This document shows, in pieces, positions 52,285 through 60,654 of a stretch of DNA of 64,000 bases. Where the stretch lies: assembly GCA_002494165.1 (NCBI GenBank), contig DLBH01000054.1:1-64000 (forward strand). Direction: 5' to 3'. The DNA is from Lachnospiraceae bacterium UBA7026 (lineage in GTDB: Bacteria > Bacillota > Clostridia > Lachnospirales > Lachnospiraceae). How positions within the stretch are numbered: the stretch's first letter is position 1; every line of letters starts with the position of its first letter. Made by a program: the position numbers and the translations under genes. Below the pieces are notes generated by a model that saw only the letters and a list, made by a program, of their open reading frames with translations, did no database searches and was not told where the DNA came from.

Positions 52285-54115
52285 CCTTCCCGAGAGTTTC
52301 CTGCAGGTTATGCAGGAAATATTACAAGATGAATATGAAGATTTTCTGGCCGGATTTACGGAGAAAAGACACCGGGCCCTCCGGCTTAACCCGCTGAGGA
52401 CCGGCTCCGCTGACTTTGTGGACCATGCCCCCTTCTCACTCAGGAAAGTACCCTGGGTGGAAGGAGGCTATTTCTATGATGGGGAGGAGGCGGTGCCGCC
52501 TTCCAAACATCCTTACTATGCGGCGGGGGTATATTATCTCCAGGAACCCAGTGCCATGACTCCGGCCTCCCGCCTGCCCATCCTTCCCGGTGACCGGGTG
52601 CTTGATCTATGTGCCGCCCCGGGAGGCAAGGCGACCAGCCTGGGTGCCGCCCTGGCAGGCAAGGGACTTCTGGTGGCCAATGATATCAATAAGGCCAGGG
52701 CCAAGGCCCTGCTGCATAATATTGAGCTCTTTGGTATCGCTAATGCCTTTGTGACCAATGAGCCGCCCCGTGTTCTGCTGGAGAGATTTCCCGAGTATTT
52801 TGATAAGATTATGGTGGACGCACCCTGTTCTGGTGAGGGCATGTTCAGGAAGAATCCGGCGGTGATCGAGGCCTGGATGGAGAAGGGACCGGAATATTTT
52901 TCCGGTCTTCAAAGGAATATCATCCTCTGCGCCGCCGATATGCTCAGGCCCGGAGGCCTTATGTTCTATTCCACCTGCACTTTCTCACCCCTGGAAAATG
53001 AGGCGGTCATAAGCCACCTGCTTAGGGAAAGACCGGACATGGAAGTGCTTCCTATGGAGGATTATGAGGGATTTGCCCAGGGACTGACCTCTTTTAGAGA
53101 CCAGAGTTTCCACGATAGCTGCCGGCTCTGCCGGAGAATCTGGCCCCACAGGATGGAGGGAGAAGGACATTTCCTGGCTCTTCTCGGGAAAAAAGGAGGG
53201 GATGTCCGGCTGGCTGGACTGGTTGATCCGGCTGCTAAGGCTGGTCTGGTTGATTTAGCTGGGCCTCTTGGTCAGGCCGGTCAGGCTGGTAAGTCTGATC
53301 CGGTTGATCCGGCTGGTAAGGCCGGTCCGCTTGTTTTGGCCGGGCTGGTGCCGATGGCAGAAGAACCCCTGCAGGTGGAGAGCCAGATTGCTGACAAAAA
53401 GGCAATGAAGAGGAATAAGAAAGGGAAAAAGAGGCTGGCTGGGAAAAAGGCTGGCAAGGCCGCGGCTTCCCAGGGCCAGGCAGGCTGTTGGTGGACAGAC
53501 CCGGCTCTTTTTGGCCAGGAAGAAGCTGAGGCCCTCGACCAGTTCTTCTCCGTCATTTCCTATCCCTTTGAAGGGGACCGGATCCGGAGAAAGGGAGACA
53601 GGATCTTCTATGTACCCGGCCAGGTTCCTGACAATGCAGGGATACATTTTCTAAGAAATGGAGTTTTGCTGGGGAAATTGAAGAAAAGCCGGTTTGAACC
53701 GGCCCAGTCCCTGGCCCTGATTCTGTCAGCCGACAGCTATGGAATCTGTCTTTCCCTGCCTGGGGATGATCCCAGGCTGGCCAGATATCTTCGGGGAGAG
53801 ACCCTGGAGCTGACCGAGGAGGAGTCCAGAGGGATCCGACAGAAAAGAGAGGCCTGCCGGCAGGCCATGGCAGATCCCGGGACCGATGGCCTTATGAAGA
53901 CTGGCGGGACCGGACAAGGGGAGCCTGAAGCTACCGGTATTAAAGGCGGCAGTAAAGGAGGATCGGGCAAAAAGAAGGGAGCCGGCAAGGACAAGGCCGA
54001 GTGGGTCCTGGTTCTGGCTGACCGCTATCCCCTGGGCTTTGGCAGGCTGACTGGCCAGGTCCTTAAGAATAAGTATCCCGCCGGCTGGAGACAGACCAGC
54101 CAGACCATAAATTAA
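52277..54115 (+). CDS. RsmF/NOL1-type rRNA m5C methyltransferase with repetitive insert
   Basis: This 612-residue enzyme methylates cytosine in 16S rRNA using SAM. The core has YLQEPSAMTPASRLPILPGDRVLDLCAAPGGKATSL (motif I), VANDINKARAKAL, VDAPCSGEGMFRKNP (motif IV Cys, ~183), STCTFSPLENEAVI (catalytic Cys of motif VI). The C-terminus is PUA-like: DRYPLGFGRLTGQVLKNKYPAGW. Between them, residues ~310-410 form a Gly/Leu/Val/Pro/Lys repeat insert (LVDPAAKAGLVDLAGPLGQAGQAG), and residues ~545-580 a Gly/Lys-rich insert; neither belongs to the family, whose usual length is ~450-480. It probably folds normally around them. Confidence 0.92.
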   Translation: MNDLPESFLQVMQEILQDEYEDFLAGFTEKRHRALRLNPLRTGSADFVDHAPFSLRKVPWVEGGYFYDGEEAVPPSKHPYYAAGVYYLQEPSAMTPASRLPILPGDRVLDLCAAPGGKATSLGAALAGKGLLVANDINKARAKALLHNIELFGIANAFVTNEPPRVLLERFPEYFDKIMVDAPCSGEGMFRKNPAVIEAWMEKGPEYFSGLQRNIILCAADMLRPGGLMFYSTCTFSPLENEAVISHLLRERPDMEVLPMEDYEGFAQGLTSFRDQSFHDSCRLCRRIWPHRMEGEGHFLALLGKKGGDVRLAGLVDPAAKAGLVDLAGPLGQAGQAGKSDPVDPAGKAGPLVLAGLVPMAEEPLQVESQIADKKAMKRNKKGKKRLAGKKAGKAAASQGQAGCWWTDPALFGQEEAEALDQFFSVISYPFEGDRIRRKGDRIFYVPGQVPDNAGIHFLRNGVLLGKLKKSRFEPAQSLALILSADSYGICLSLPGDDPRLARYLRGETLELTEEESRGIRQKREACRQAMADPGTDGLMKTGGTGQGEPEATGIKGGSKGGSGKKKGAGKDKAEWVLVLADRYPLGFGRLTGQVLKNKYPAGWRQTSQTIN

Positions 54116-54200
54116 GCAGATGGAGACGGTCTGAAAGAAGATATTGCGGTGTACATTATTTTTTAAATCTGATAAAATGATTATGAGCTTGTAATCAGGG

Positions 54201-54232
54201 AAAGTCCCATGCGCTGCATGGGACTTTTCTTA
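54201..54232 (+). terminator. Hairpin between rRNA methyltransferase and sensor-channel genes
   Basis: A 12-bp perfect stem AAAGTCCCATGC / GCATGGGACTTT with a GCT loop is followed by TCTTAAC. It ends the upstream unit. A TAAAAT at 54173-54178 lies before it, so a transcript begun there would read through this hairpin and it might act as a leader attenuator. Confidence 0.75.
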
Positions 54233-54261
54233 ACTATGTCTATATTCCTGAAGGAGAAATA

Positions 54262-57200
54262 ATGGATAATCATAATACCATGGATCCTTTTGCTGATTGG
54301 GGGATAAAAACAGATAAAACAGGGAACCAGACCACCGCTAAGGAGGGCAGCCCGGAAGGGGACCAGACCGCCGCTAAGGTGGGCGGCCCGGAAGGAGGCC
54401 AGACTTCTGATAAAGAGGGGGAGACCCGGAAGGAAGAGAAGGCTGAGAGAAAGGCCTGGGGTCTGTTTGGACCGGAAAAGGAGGACCAGGAGGGTGAGGC
54501 TGGCAGGAAAACCATAGCTCCCTATATTGCTACCGTTTTCATTGTGCTGGTATTTGGAGTCCTGGTGTCCTTTTTCCAGGCCAATATCACCCTGGTCAGC
54601 CTGGTTAAGGATATGCAGAATGCCCTGGATCATGTGTCCACATCCTATGTACGCAGCACGGATGAGTGGGAGACCTATGAAAGAGAAGTGGATATGGAGT
54701 ATTGCAGACTGCTGGATGTCATAAGCAGGTCTATTAATAAGAACAGTGGGGAAAGAGAGAGCCTGCTGGCCCAGTACAGCGACAGGGGCTATTTTGAAAA
54801 CCTGCTGATTCTCGATAAAGAATGTAATATTCTGGCCCAGGCCCACCCTACGGACCTGGATTTTCATGAGCAGGCTTCCAGGGAGCTTAATAAGTTGGTC
54901 CGGATTGAGTATACCAATGCTGTGAACGTCTACAGCCCCAAGGGGGTGGATGGAAGCAGCCAGGGTATGGTCCGCTATTATGCGTCTTCTTTGCAGGACG
55001 GAAATGTCCTGGTGGGCCAGGTACAGTGTGACATCCTGAATCAGATCTCCGACCACCGGACATCCTGGGAGGCCCTGCTGGGCCAGGTAGGAACAAGAAT
55101 GGGCGGCCAGGTCCTGGTGCTGAAGGAGGGTTCCTGGGATGTAGTATATGCCCCTAAGGGTTCCAATATATTAGGGGATGGGGGTAAGGTCCGCTATTCC
55201 ACGATCATGAAATCGGATAATCTCGGTCTTTTAACTTGTGGTGGGAAGTCCTACTACACGGTAACCTACAGCCTGAATGATGAGATCAGGCTGGCTGTCT
55301 TTGTGGCCCAGGGCAGGGTCCGCCATTATGTCTTCCAGACAGTCTTTGTCCTGCTGCTTATCTTTATAAGCATGGTACTGGTGATGCTTATCTATTCTGT
55401 CTATGCCAGTAATGAGCAGAAAAGGGGCAGGGAGGCCGGCTGGAAAAAGATTCGTGAAAAGAGATATTACAATAGGGAGATTGGCAGGAGGCTCTTTCTG
55501 TGTGCCATTTTTGGAACCATCGCTATCGGCATCACCACCTTCTATGTCCAGACCCTGACCGGGGTTACAGGTAATGCCAGGAACACGGAGGAAAGCCTTA
55601 AAAAGGCTGTGACCGCCCTGGATGATTCTAAGAGTGATGTCTCAGATGCCAGAGATTTTGTGAATAATATCAGAAAAGAATTCTGTGACATTTTCCTGAC
55701 AAGCCTGAATGATTATGAGACCATAGCCCAGGAGGATATGTTTTCCCTGGAGATGGTAAGCCATGCCAAGTCCATCAGTGTCTACAACATGGATGGGGAG
55801 AGAGTGATCGAGTCTTCCATGTTCCTGGATTATGATAAGAATGCTATCAAAGAGAAGATCAGGAAGGTCTCCTATGCCATGTGGACCAAGGATTATTACC
55901 TGGGTGAGGAGGGCAGTGAACTGGGTGAAGAAGGTCTTCAGGAGATCGCCAGCTTTATCAAAGATAAGGCCGGACAGGAGTACCTGGTGCTGATTAATCT
56001 GGCTTCCTGCAGACTTCCAGGTGATTTACAAAAAGCTACCCTGGAGGACAGTCTGGGAGTAGTGACGATCAGCAATGGCGGCTATGCCTTTGCCATCAAT
56101 AATAAGAGTGGAAACTTCAGTTATCATCCAAATTCGGACCTGGTCGGCCAGAGTGCCAAAAGCTGTGGCCTGGATGAGGATAAGCTGGTGGAGGGTTATA
56201 CGGGTGATATGGATATCAATGGTACCAAATGTATCGTGTCCATCGCCGAGGAGAAGACGGATATACTGGGGACTGCCATCAGCAGATCCCAGGCCCTGGT
56301 CAGCCGGATTCCGTCCACCCTGCTGAGTGTGGGAGCCAGTCTTCTGTGCTTCCTGGTTCTGCTCCACCTCCTTGCTTTCAGGAAAGACAGCCTGGTGGGG
56401 GTGGCGGAGCCTGGCTTTATGAAGAAGCTCAACAAGGGGAAGAGTGCCGAGACCATAGCCAGCAGGATCATCATGGTTTATCTGCTGGTGCTGGCCATAG
56501 TAATTTCCCTGATCTCCCTGCTGGGTCATTATTTCCTGCCAGGGGATTCCCTGCTGCTCTATGCCTTAGAGGGAAGCTGGACCAAGGGAATCAATATATT
56601 CTCCCTGACTCTGTGTATTATAAATGTGGCTGAGGGTATGCTGATTATTCTTTTTGTACGTAAGCTGCTCAAGGCCTTAGAAGATACATTTTCCACAAGA
56701 GGAGCGACCGTATGCCGGCTTTGTGCCAGCCTTTGTAAGTATTTCGGCATGGTGCTGATCATTTATAAATGCGTGGCAGATTTTGGAGTGAATACGGCCA
56801 CCCTGCTTACATCAGCGGGAATCCTGACGACGGTCGTCGGCCTGGGAGCCAAGAGCCTGCTGGAGGATATCTTTGCCGGTCTCTTTATCATTTTCGAGGG
56901 AGACCTGCAGGTGTCGGACGTGGTGGAGTATGATGATTTCCTGGGAACGATCGAGGAGATCGGAATCCGGACCACCAAGATCCGCAGTGTGGACAATAAT
57001 ACCAAGATTCTGAATAACAAGGACATCACCAAGATTATTGACCGACCTAAGAATTATAACTATTGCCATGTCTATGTCATGGTGAATCATAAGGAGTCTC
57101 TTGAGAGGATTGAGGCCCTGCTGGCCAGGGACCTGCCTGACTTTCCGGACAAGTTCCCCTTCCTTTACGGGGAACCGGAATACCGGGGTGTCGTCTCTCT

Positions 57201-57435
57201 TACAGACGGCGGCATGACTCTCGATATCCGCTTTAAGACTTCTCCCCGCTATATCATAGAGGTGGAGAATGAGATGAACCGGGAGATTCAGAAGCTCTTT
57301 ACCGAGTATGGAATCGAACTCAATATTCCTTATGTCATGAATCAGATGAACAAGCAGGCACTTCCGGCTGCCGGCCAGGATGCCGAGCTGGCCCACGACT
57401 ACCTGCGTAAGCGCTGGAACAACAGAGTGAGGTGA
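54262..57435 (+). CDS. Giant MscS-type channel with two extracytoplasmic sensor regions
   Basis: This 1057-residue membrane protein has a hydrophilic repetitive N-terminus, then TM1 (~84-108) and a ~245-residue outside domain. TM pairs at ~354-385 and ~409-435 lead to a second outside domain (~436-685) with the Cache-like end GGYAFAINNKSGNFSYHPNSDLVGQSAK. Helices at ~686, ~736, ~776 and ~820 lead to an MscS pore helix TSAGILTTVVGLGAKSLLEDIFAGLFIIFEGDLQVSDVV (~848-890). The beta and alpha/beta cytoplasmic domains follow (EEIGIRTTKI; NYCHVYVMVNHKESLERIEALL). MscS channels open under membrane tension; the sensor domains suggest ligand control as well. The ribosome site is GAAGGAGAAAT. The next gene, 7 bases on, encodes a paralogue. 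Confidence 0.85.
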   Translation: MDNHNTMDPFADWGIKTDKTGNQTTAKEGSPEGDQTAAKVGGPEGGQTSDKEGETRKEEKAERKAWGLFGPEKEDQEGEAGRKTIAPYIATVFIVLVFGVLVSFFQANITLVSLVKDMQNALDHVSTSYVRSTDEWETYEREVDMEYCRLLDVISRSINKNSGERESLLAQYSDRGYFENLLILDKECNILAQAHPTDLDFHEQASRELNKLVRIEYTNAVNVYSPKGVDGSSQGMVRYYASSLQDGNVLVGQVQCDILNQISDHRTSWEALLGQVGTRMGGQVLVLKEGSWDVVYAPKGSNILGDGGKVRYSTIMKSDNLGLLTCGGKSYYTVTYSLNDEIRLAVFVAQGRVRHYVFQTVFVLLLIFISMVLVMLIYSVYASNEQKRGREAGWKKIREKRYYNREIGRRLFLCAIFGTIAIGITTFYVQTLTGVTGNARNTEESLKKAVTALDDSKSDVSDARDFVNNIRKEFCDIFLTSLNDYETIAQEDMFSLEMVSHAKSISVYNMDGERVIESSMFLDYDKNAIKEKIRKVSYAMWTKDYYLGEEGSELGEEGLQEIASFIKDKAGQEYLVLINLASCRLPGDLQKATLEDSLGVVTISNGGYAFAINNKSGNFSYHPNSDLVGQSAKSCGLDEDKLVEGYTGDMDINGTKCIVSIAEEKTDILGTAISRSQALVSRIPSTLLSVGASLLCFLVLLHLLAFRKDSLVGVAEPGFMKKLNKGKSAETIASRIIMVYLLVLAIVISLISLLGHYFLPGDSLLLYALEGSWTKGINIFSLTLCIINVAEGMLIILFVRKLLKALEDTFSTRGATVCRLCASLCKYFGMVLIIYKCVADFGVNTATLLTSAGILTTVVGLGAKSLLEDIFAGLFIIFEGDLQVSDVVEYDDFLGTIEEIGIRTTKIRSVDNNTKILNNKDITKIIDRPKNYNYCHVYVMVNHKESLERIEALLARDLPDFPDKFPFLYGEPEYRGVVSLTDGGMTLDIRFKTSPRYIIEVENEMNREIQKLFTEYGIELNIPYVMNQMNKQALPAAGQDAELAHDYLRKRWNNRVR

Positions 57436-57442
57436 TCTTAGG

Positions 57443-60385
57443 ATGATGAGTCTGCATAAAAAGGATAGGCAGAAGGAAGGGTCAGTTCACAAGTATCCCC
57501 GCGGGCCTTTTATCTTCACCTTTATGATGATTATTCAATTTGCCGTCATTTCATTTATCATGCTGGCTTTGGTGATTCTGGCCTCGACTCTTTATGATAT
57601 GATTGCTGTCAAAAAGTATGTAGAGAAGCAGCACAGCTATTATGAGAAGCAGGAGGACTTTTATCTTAATCATCTGTGCATGGAATACAAGAATCTGAAT
57701 CTTGTGATGGCGGATTATATGCAGGAGGATATGAGTCTGGAAGAGTTGTCTGAAATTGTAGAGAATGTAAATGGGGTCGGCTCTGAAAGGTATATCATCC
57801 TGGACCAGGAGGGTCAGGTGGTCTATCCCCAGAATTGGGAAGGAAGCCCCTTATCCGACTGGGAGATGGACAGACTGCTGAAAGACCAGACCTGGCTGGT
57901 CCGCGATGATGAAAAAGGCAGCAGGCTATATTACAGTGGCGGCCTGCCCAAAGGCCAGTGGATTCTGGCCATGACAGATGACAATGAGAAGATAGAAGAC
58001 CTGCTTGACCACCGCATTGACTGGAGGGCCCAGTGTGAGAATGTGAAGCTTGGGGAAGGGGGCGTGGTAATCCCCATCTCGAAAAGCAGCGGAACCCAGT
58101 ATTATTACCCCAATAATATGGCGTCCCTGGAAGATGCCAAGGCGGTCGTGGGGTCAAAGAATGATTATACCGGACTTTTTGAACTGGACCAGGTCATCTA
58201 TATGATCAGTTCCAGAAAGATGGCTGACGGGGATACCCTGCTGCTGGCCCTTTACCCGGTAAAGGAGATCTTCACCATGGTCGGGGGGACGACCTTAATC
58301 GCTACGGTAATCTTTGCCATAGCCATGGGCATCATGCTGATTTATACCCTTACCATGATCAGACTGAAGAAGAAGGGAGAGAGGGTCTACCGCTGGAAGA
58401 AGCTTCCCGGAGGTTTCTTCTATGACCGGAGGGCAGGAAGACAGATGCTGATTTATTCCAGCCTGGCTTTGACCCTGATCCTTATTATGACTCTCTACAG
58501 CCAAAGCCTGATCGGCCTTTCAAGAAATACGGCCATGGCCTCCAGACAGCTTGAACAGGTGGCTGAAGCCTATGACCAGGCCTATGAGGATGGCGATGAA
58601 CTGAAAGATTATATCGATAAGAAAAGGCAATCCCTGCTTAGAATGCTGTTGCTGGAAAATGTTGACAGGCAGGGTCAGGAAAGGGAACTGGTAAATCTGA
58701 GGGATTATTCGGACAATATCTATTCGGTGTCCTTCTTTGACGTGAAGGGTAATCTGCTGGCCACCACAGACCCGGATACCAAAACGGTCGACAAAGAGGA
58801 AAACAAGGATATCAATGAGGTCAGACAGGGGATTTCCAATGACCTGATTTACATCAGTGATTTAAAAGGCGGGGAGGGGATTCCCAGCTATTACAATATG
58901 GCCATGGTGGTCCAGAATAATAATAAGTCTACGGGCTTTATGGTCCTTAAGGTGGGGGAAAACCAGCTGCCTGAGATTCTGGATGAATGCCTTCTGAAGG
59001 ACGAACTCCTGTCCGTGAGGGCTAGTAACGGGGGGATAGCTTTTGCCATCGACCGGGAAAGCGGCGTGATCAGCTTTGATCATGATGCCTCTCTTACGGG
59101 CAAAGAGGCCATCAAGTATGGCATGGAAGAAGACGAGATTAAGGGTGGTTTCTCCGGTTATCTGGAGCTTGGTGGTGTGAAAAAATACGCCGTCAGTGTC
59201 GCGGTAGAAAACCAGTATATTTATCTGGTCATGGAAAAGTGGGAGATGATGATCAATCGTATGCCTGCCCTGATCATAAGTCTGTTGGCGGCTGGCCTGT
59301 GTATCTTCTTCCTTTTCATTTTCCTGACCATCAAAAGGAAGCCGGAGGGAGCGGAAGGCAGCCAGTCTGACCTGGAAGCTGGTACCCGGTCCAGGAGTTC
59401 GGCTCTGGTGATCAAGCTGATCCGCCTGGCCTTTATGGCCACAGCTGTCCTGGTGACCTTTATGCATATCTTCTACAAGGCCCTGCTGCCCAAAACCTCC
59501 TTGATCTACTACATTTTCGAGGGAAACTGGGACAAGGGAGTGAATATATTTTCCTTTACCTGGTGTATCGTAATGATCTGCGAAGCCTTTGTGCTGATCC
59601 GTCTGGCCTCCAGTCTGCTGGATATGACCGCCGGCGTCTTGTCCAAGAGAGGTGTGACCGTGTGCAGGCTGCTGAAAAGTATGATCAGCTACCTGGGTAT
59701 CATCATCCTTATCTTTATGTGTATCGCCAGCTATGGGGTTAATATGAGAACCCTGGCTGTGTCTGCCGGTATTCTGACCACTGTCCTTGGTTTAGGAGCC
59801 AACAGTCTGCTGACGGATATTTTTGCCGGTCTTTTCATCACCTTCGAGGGAGACCTGCAGGTGGGAGACGCCATGATTCTGGATGGATTTTTGGGAAGAA
59901 TCACGGAGATTGGTATCCGGACCACAAAGATCATGGATACGGACGGCAACAGGGTAATCATCAACAACAGTAACCTGCATGGGCCGGTCAAGAGGGCCAG
60001 GAGATACAATTACTGTCACTCCTATATCGATATGGATTACGATGAGTCTCTCGACCGGGTGGAGGCCTTCCTGGCCGCCGAATTGCCACTGCTCAGGGAC
60101 AAGCTGCCCTTCCTTTTGTCAGAACCGGAATACAGGGGTGTCATATCCCTGCTGGACCAGCGCATGAGGATCGATATCCGCTATAAGGCCAGTGCGGCTG
60201 ACCGTTTTATGGCTGAGCGGGAGATGAACCGGGAGCTGAAGCTGATTTTTGACAAATATCATCTGTCCCTCAATATCACAGAGGATTACCGGATGACAGA
60301 TATCGTCTACCTTCCTGCCGGAGAGGGAGATCCGGAGGCCGCCAAGGCCTTCCTGGAGGAGAGGTGGAAAAATAAAAAGAGCTGA
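57443..60385 (+). CDS. Second giant MscS-type channel with sensor regions (paralogue)
   Basis: This 980-residue paralogue of the upstream gene has the same order: TM1 (FTFMMIIQFAVISFIMLALVILASTLYDM), a first outside domain, and a TM pair (~275-300 and ~335-355). A second outside domain ends GGIAFAIDRESGVISFDHDASLTGKEAIKYG. Further helices lead to the pore helix SAGILTTVLGLGANSLLTDIFAGLFITFEGDLQVGDAM, and the MscS cytoplasmic parts follow (ITEIGIRTTKIMDTDGNRVIINNSNL). It lacks the hydrophilic N-terminal repeats. Sequence between the copies is best conserved around the pore and beta domain and poor in the first outside domain. A GAGGTGATC site overlaps the upstream stop. The pair could form hetero-oligomers or respond to different signals. 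Confidence 0.85.
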   Translation: MMSLHKKDRQKEGSVHKYPRGPFIFTFMMIIQFAVISFIMLALVILASTLYDMIAVKKYVEKQHSYYEKQEDFYLNHLCMEYKNLNLVMADYMQEDMSLEELSEIVENVNGVGSERYIILDQEGQVVYPQNWEGSPLSDWEMDRLLKDQTWLVRDDEKGSRLYYSGGLPKGQWILAMTDDNEKIEDLLDHRIDWRAQCENVKLGEGGVVIPISKSSGTQYYYPNNMASLEDAKAVVGSKNDYTGLFELDQVIYMISSRKMADGDTLLLALYPVKEIFTMVGGTTLIATVIFAIAMGIMLIYTLTMIRLKKKGERVYRWKKLPGGFFYDRRAGRQMLIYSSLALTLILIMTLYSQSLIGLSRNTAMASRQLEQVAEAYDQAYEDGDELKDYIDKKRQSLLRMLLLENVDRQGQERELVNLRDYSDNIYSVSFFDVKGNLLATTDPDTKTVDKEENKDINEVRQGISNDLIYISDLKGGEGIPSYYNMAMVVQNNNKSTGFMVLKVGENQLPEILDECLLKDELLSVRASNGGIAFAIDRESGVISFDHDASLTGKEAIKYGMEEDEIKGGFSGYLELGGVKKYAVSVAVENQYIYLVMEKWEMMINRMPALIISLLAAGLCIFFLFIFLTIKRKPEGAEGSQSDLEAGTRSRSSALVIKLIRLAFMATAVLVTFMHIFYKALLPKTSLIYYIFEGNWDKGVNIFSFTWCIVMICEAFVLIRLASSLLDMTAGVLSKRGVTVCRLLKSMISYLGIIILIFMCIASYGVNMRTLAVSAGILTTVLGLGANSLLTDIFAGLFITFEGDLQVGDAMILDGFLGRITEIGIRTTKIMDTDGNRVIINNSNLHGPVKRARRYNYCHSYIDMDYDESLDRVEAFLAAELPLLRDKLPFLLSEPEYRGVISLLDQRMRIDIRYKASAADRFMAEREMNRELKLIFDKYHLSLNITEDYRMTDIVYLPAGEGDPEAAKAFLEERWKNKKS

Positions 60386-60501
60386 GTTAAATGAGATAGA
60401 AAAACAAAAAGAACTGAGTTAATTGAGATAGAAAAGCAAAAATGAGCTGATATTATTATAAAGAATCTGTGACAAGTGAAAGAGATCCTTAGGCATAAGT
60501 A

Positions 60502-60603
60502 AATCCCGCCAGTTGGAAAATGTGCTGTGCTGACGCCAAGTAGTTTATATATTTCAATGTCCTACTTGGGGGCAGCATATCAAATGTTCTGACTGGCGGG
60601 ATT
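60502..60603. repeat. 102-bp imperfect palindrome between convergent genes
   Basis: The ends AATCCCGCCAGT (60502-60513) and ACTGGCGGGATT (60592-60603) are perfect inverses. The interior is also largely complementary (GCTGACGCCAAGTAG against CTACTTGGGGGCAGC), leaving an AT-rich loop. It may be a bidirectional terminator or a small palindromic mobile element. Upstream, 60385-60445 holds two ~36-bp repeats (GAGTTAA(A/T)TGAGATAGAAAA(A/G)CAAAAA). Confidence 0.75.
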
Positions 60604-60654
60604 ATTATGTTTATGGATGATTATTATCTTTATGGATGGAAATGGAGCTCTCTG

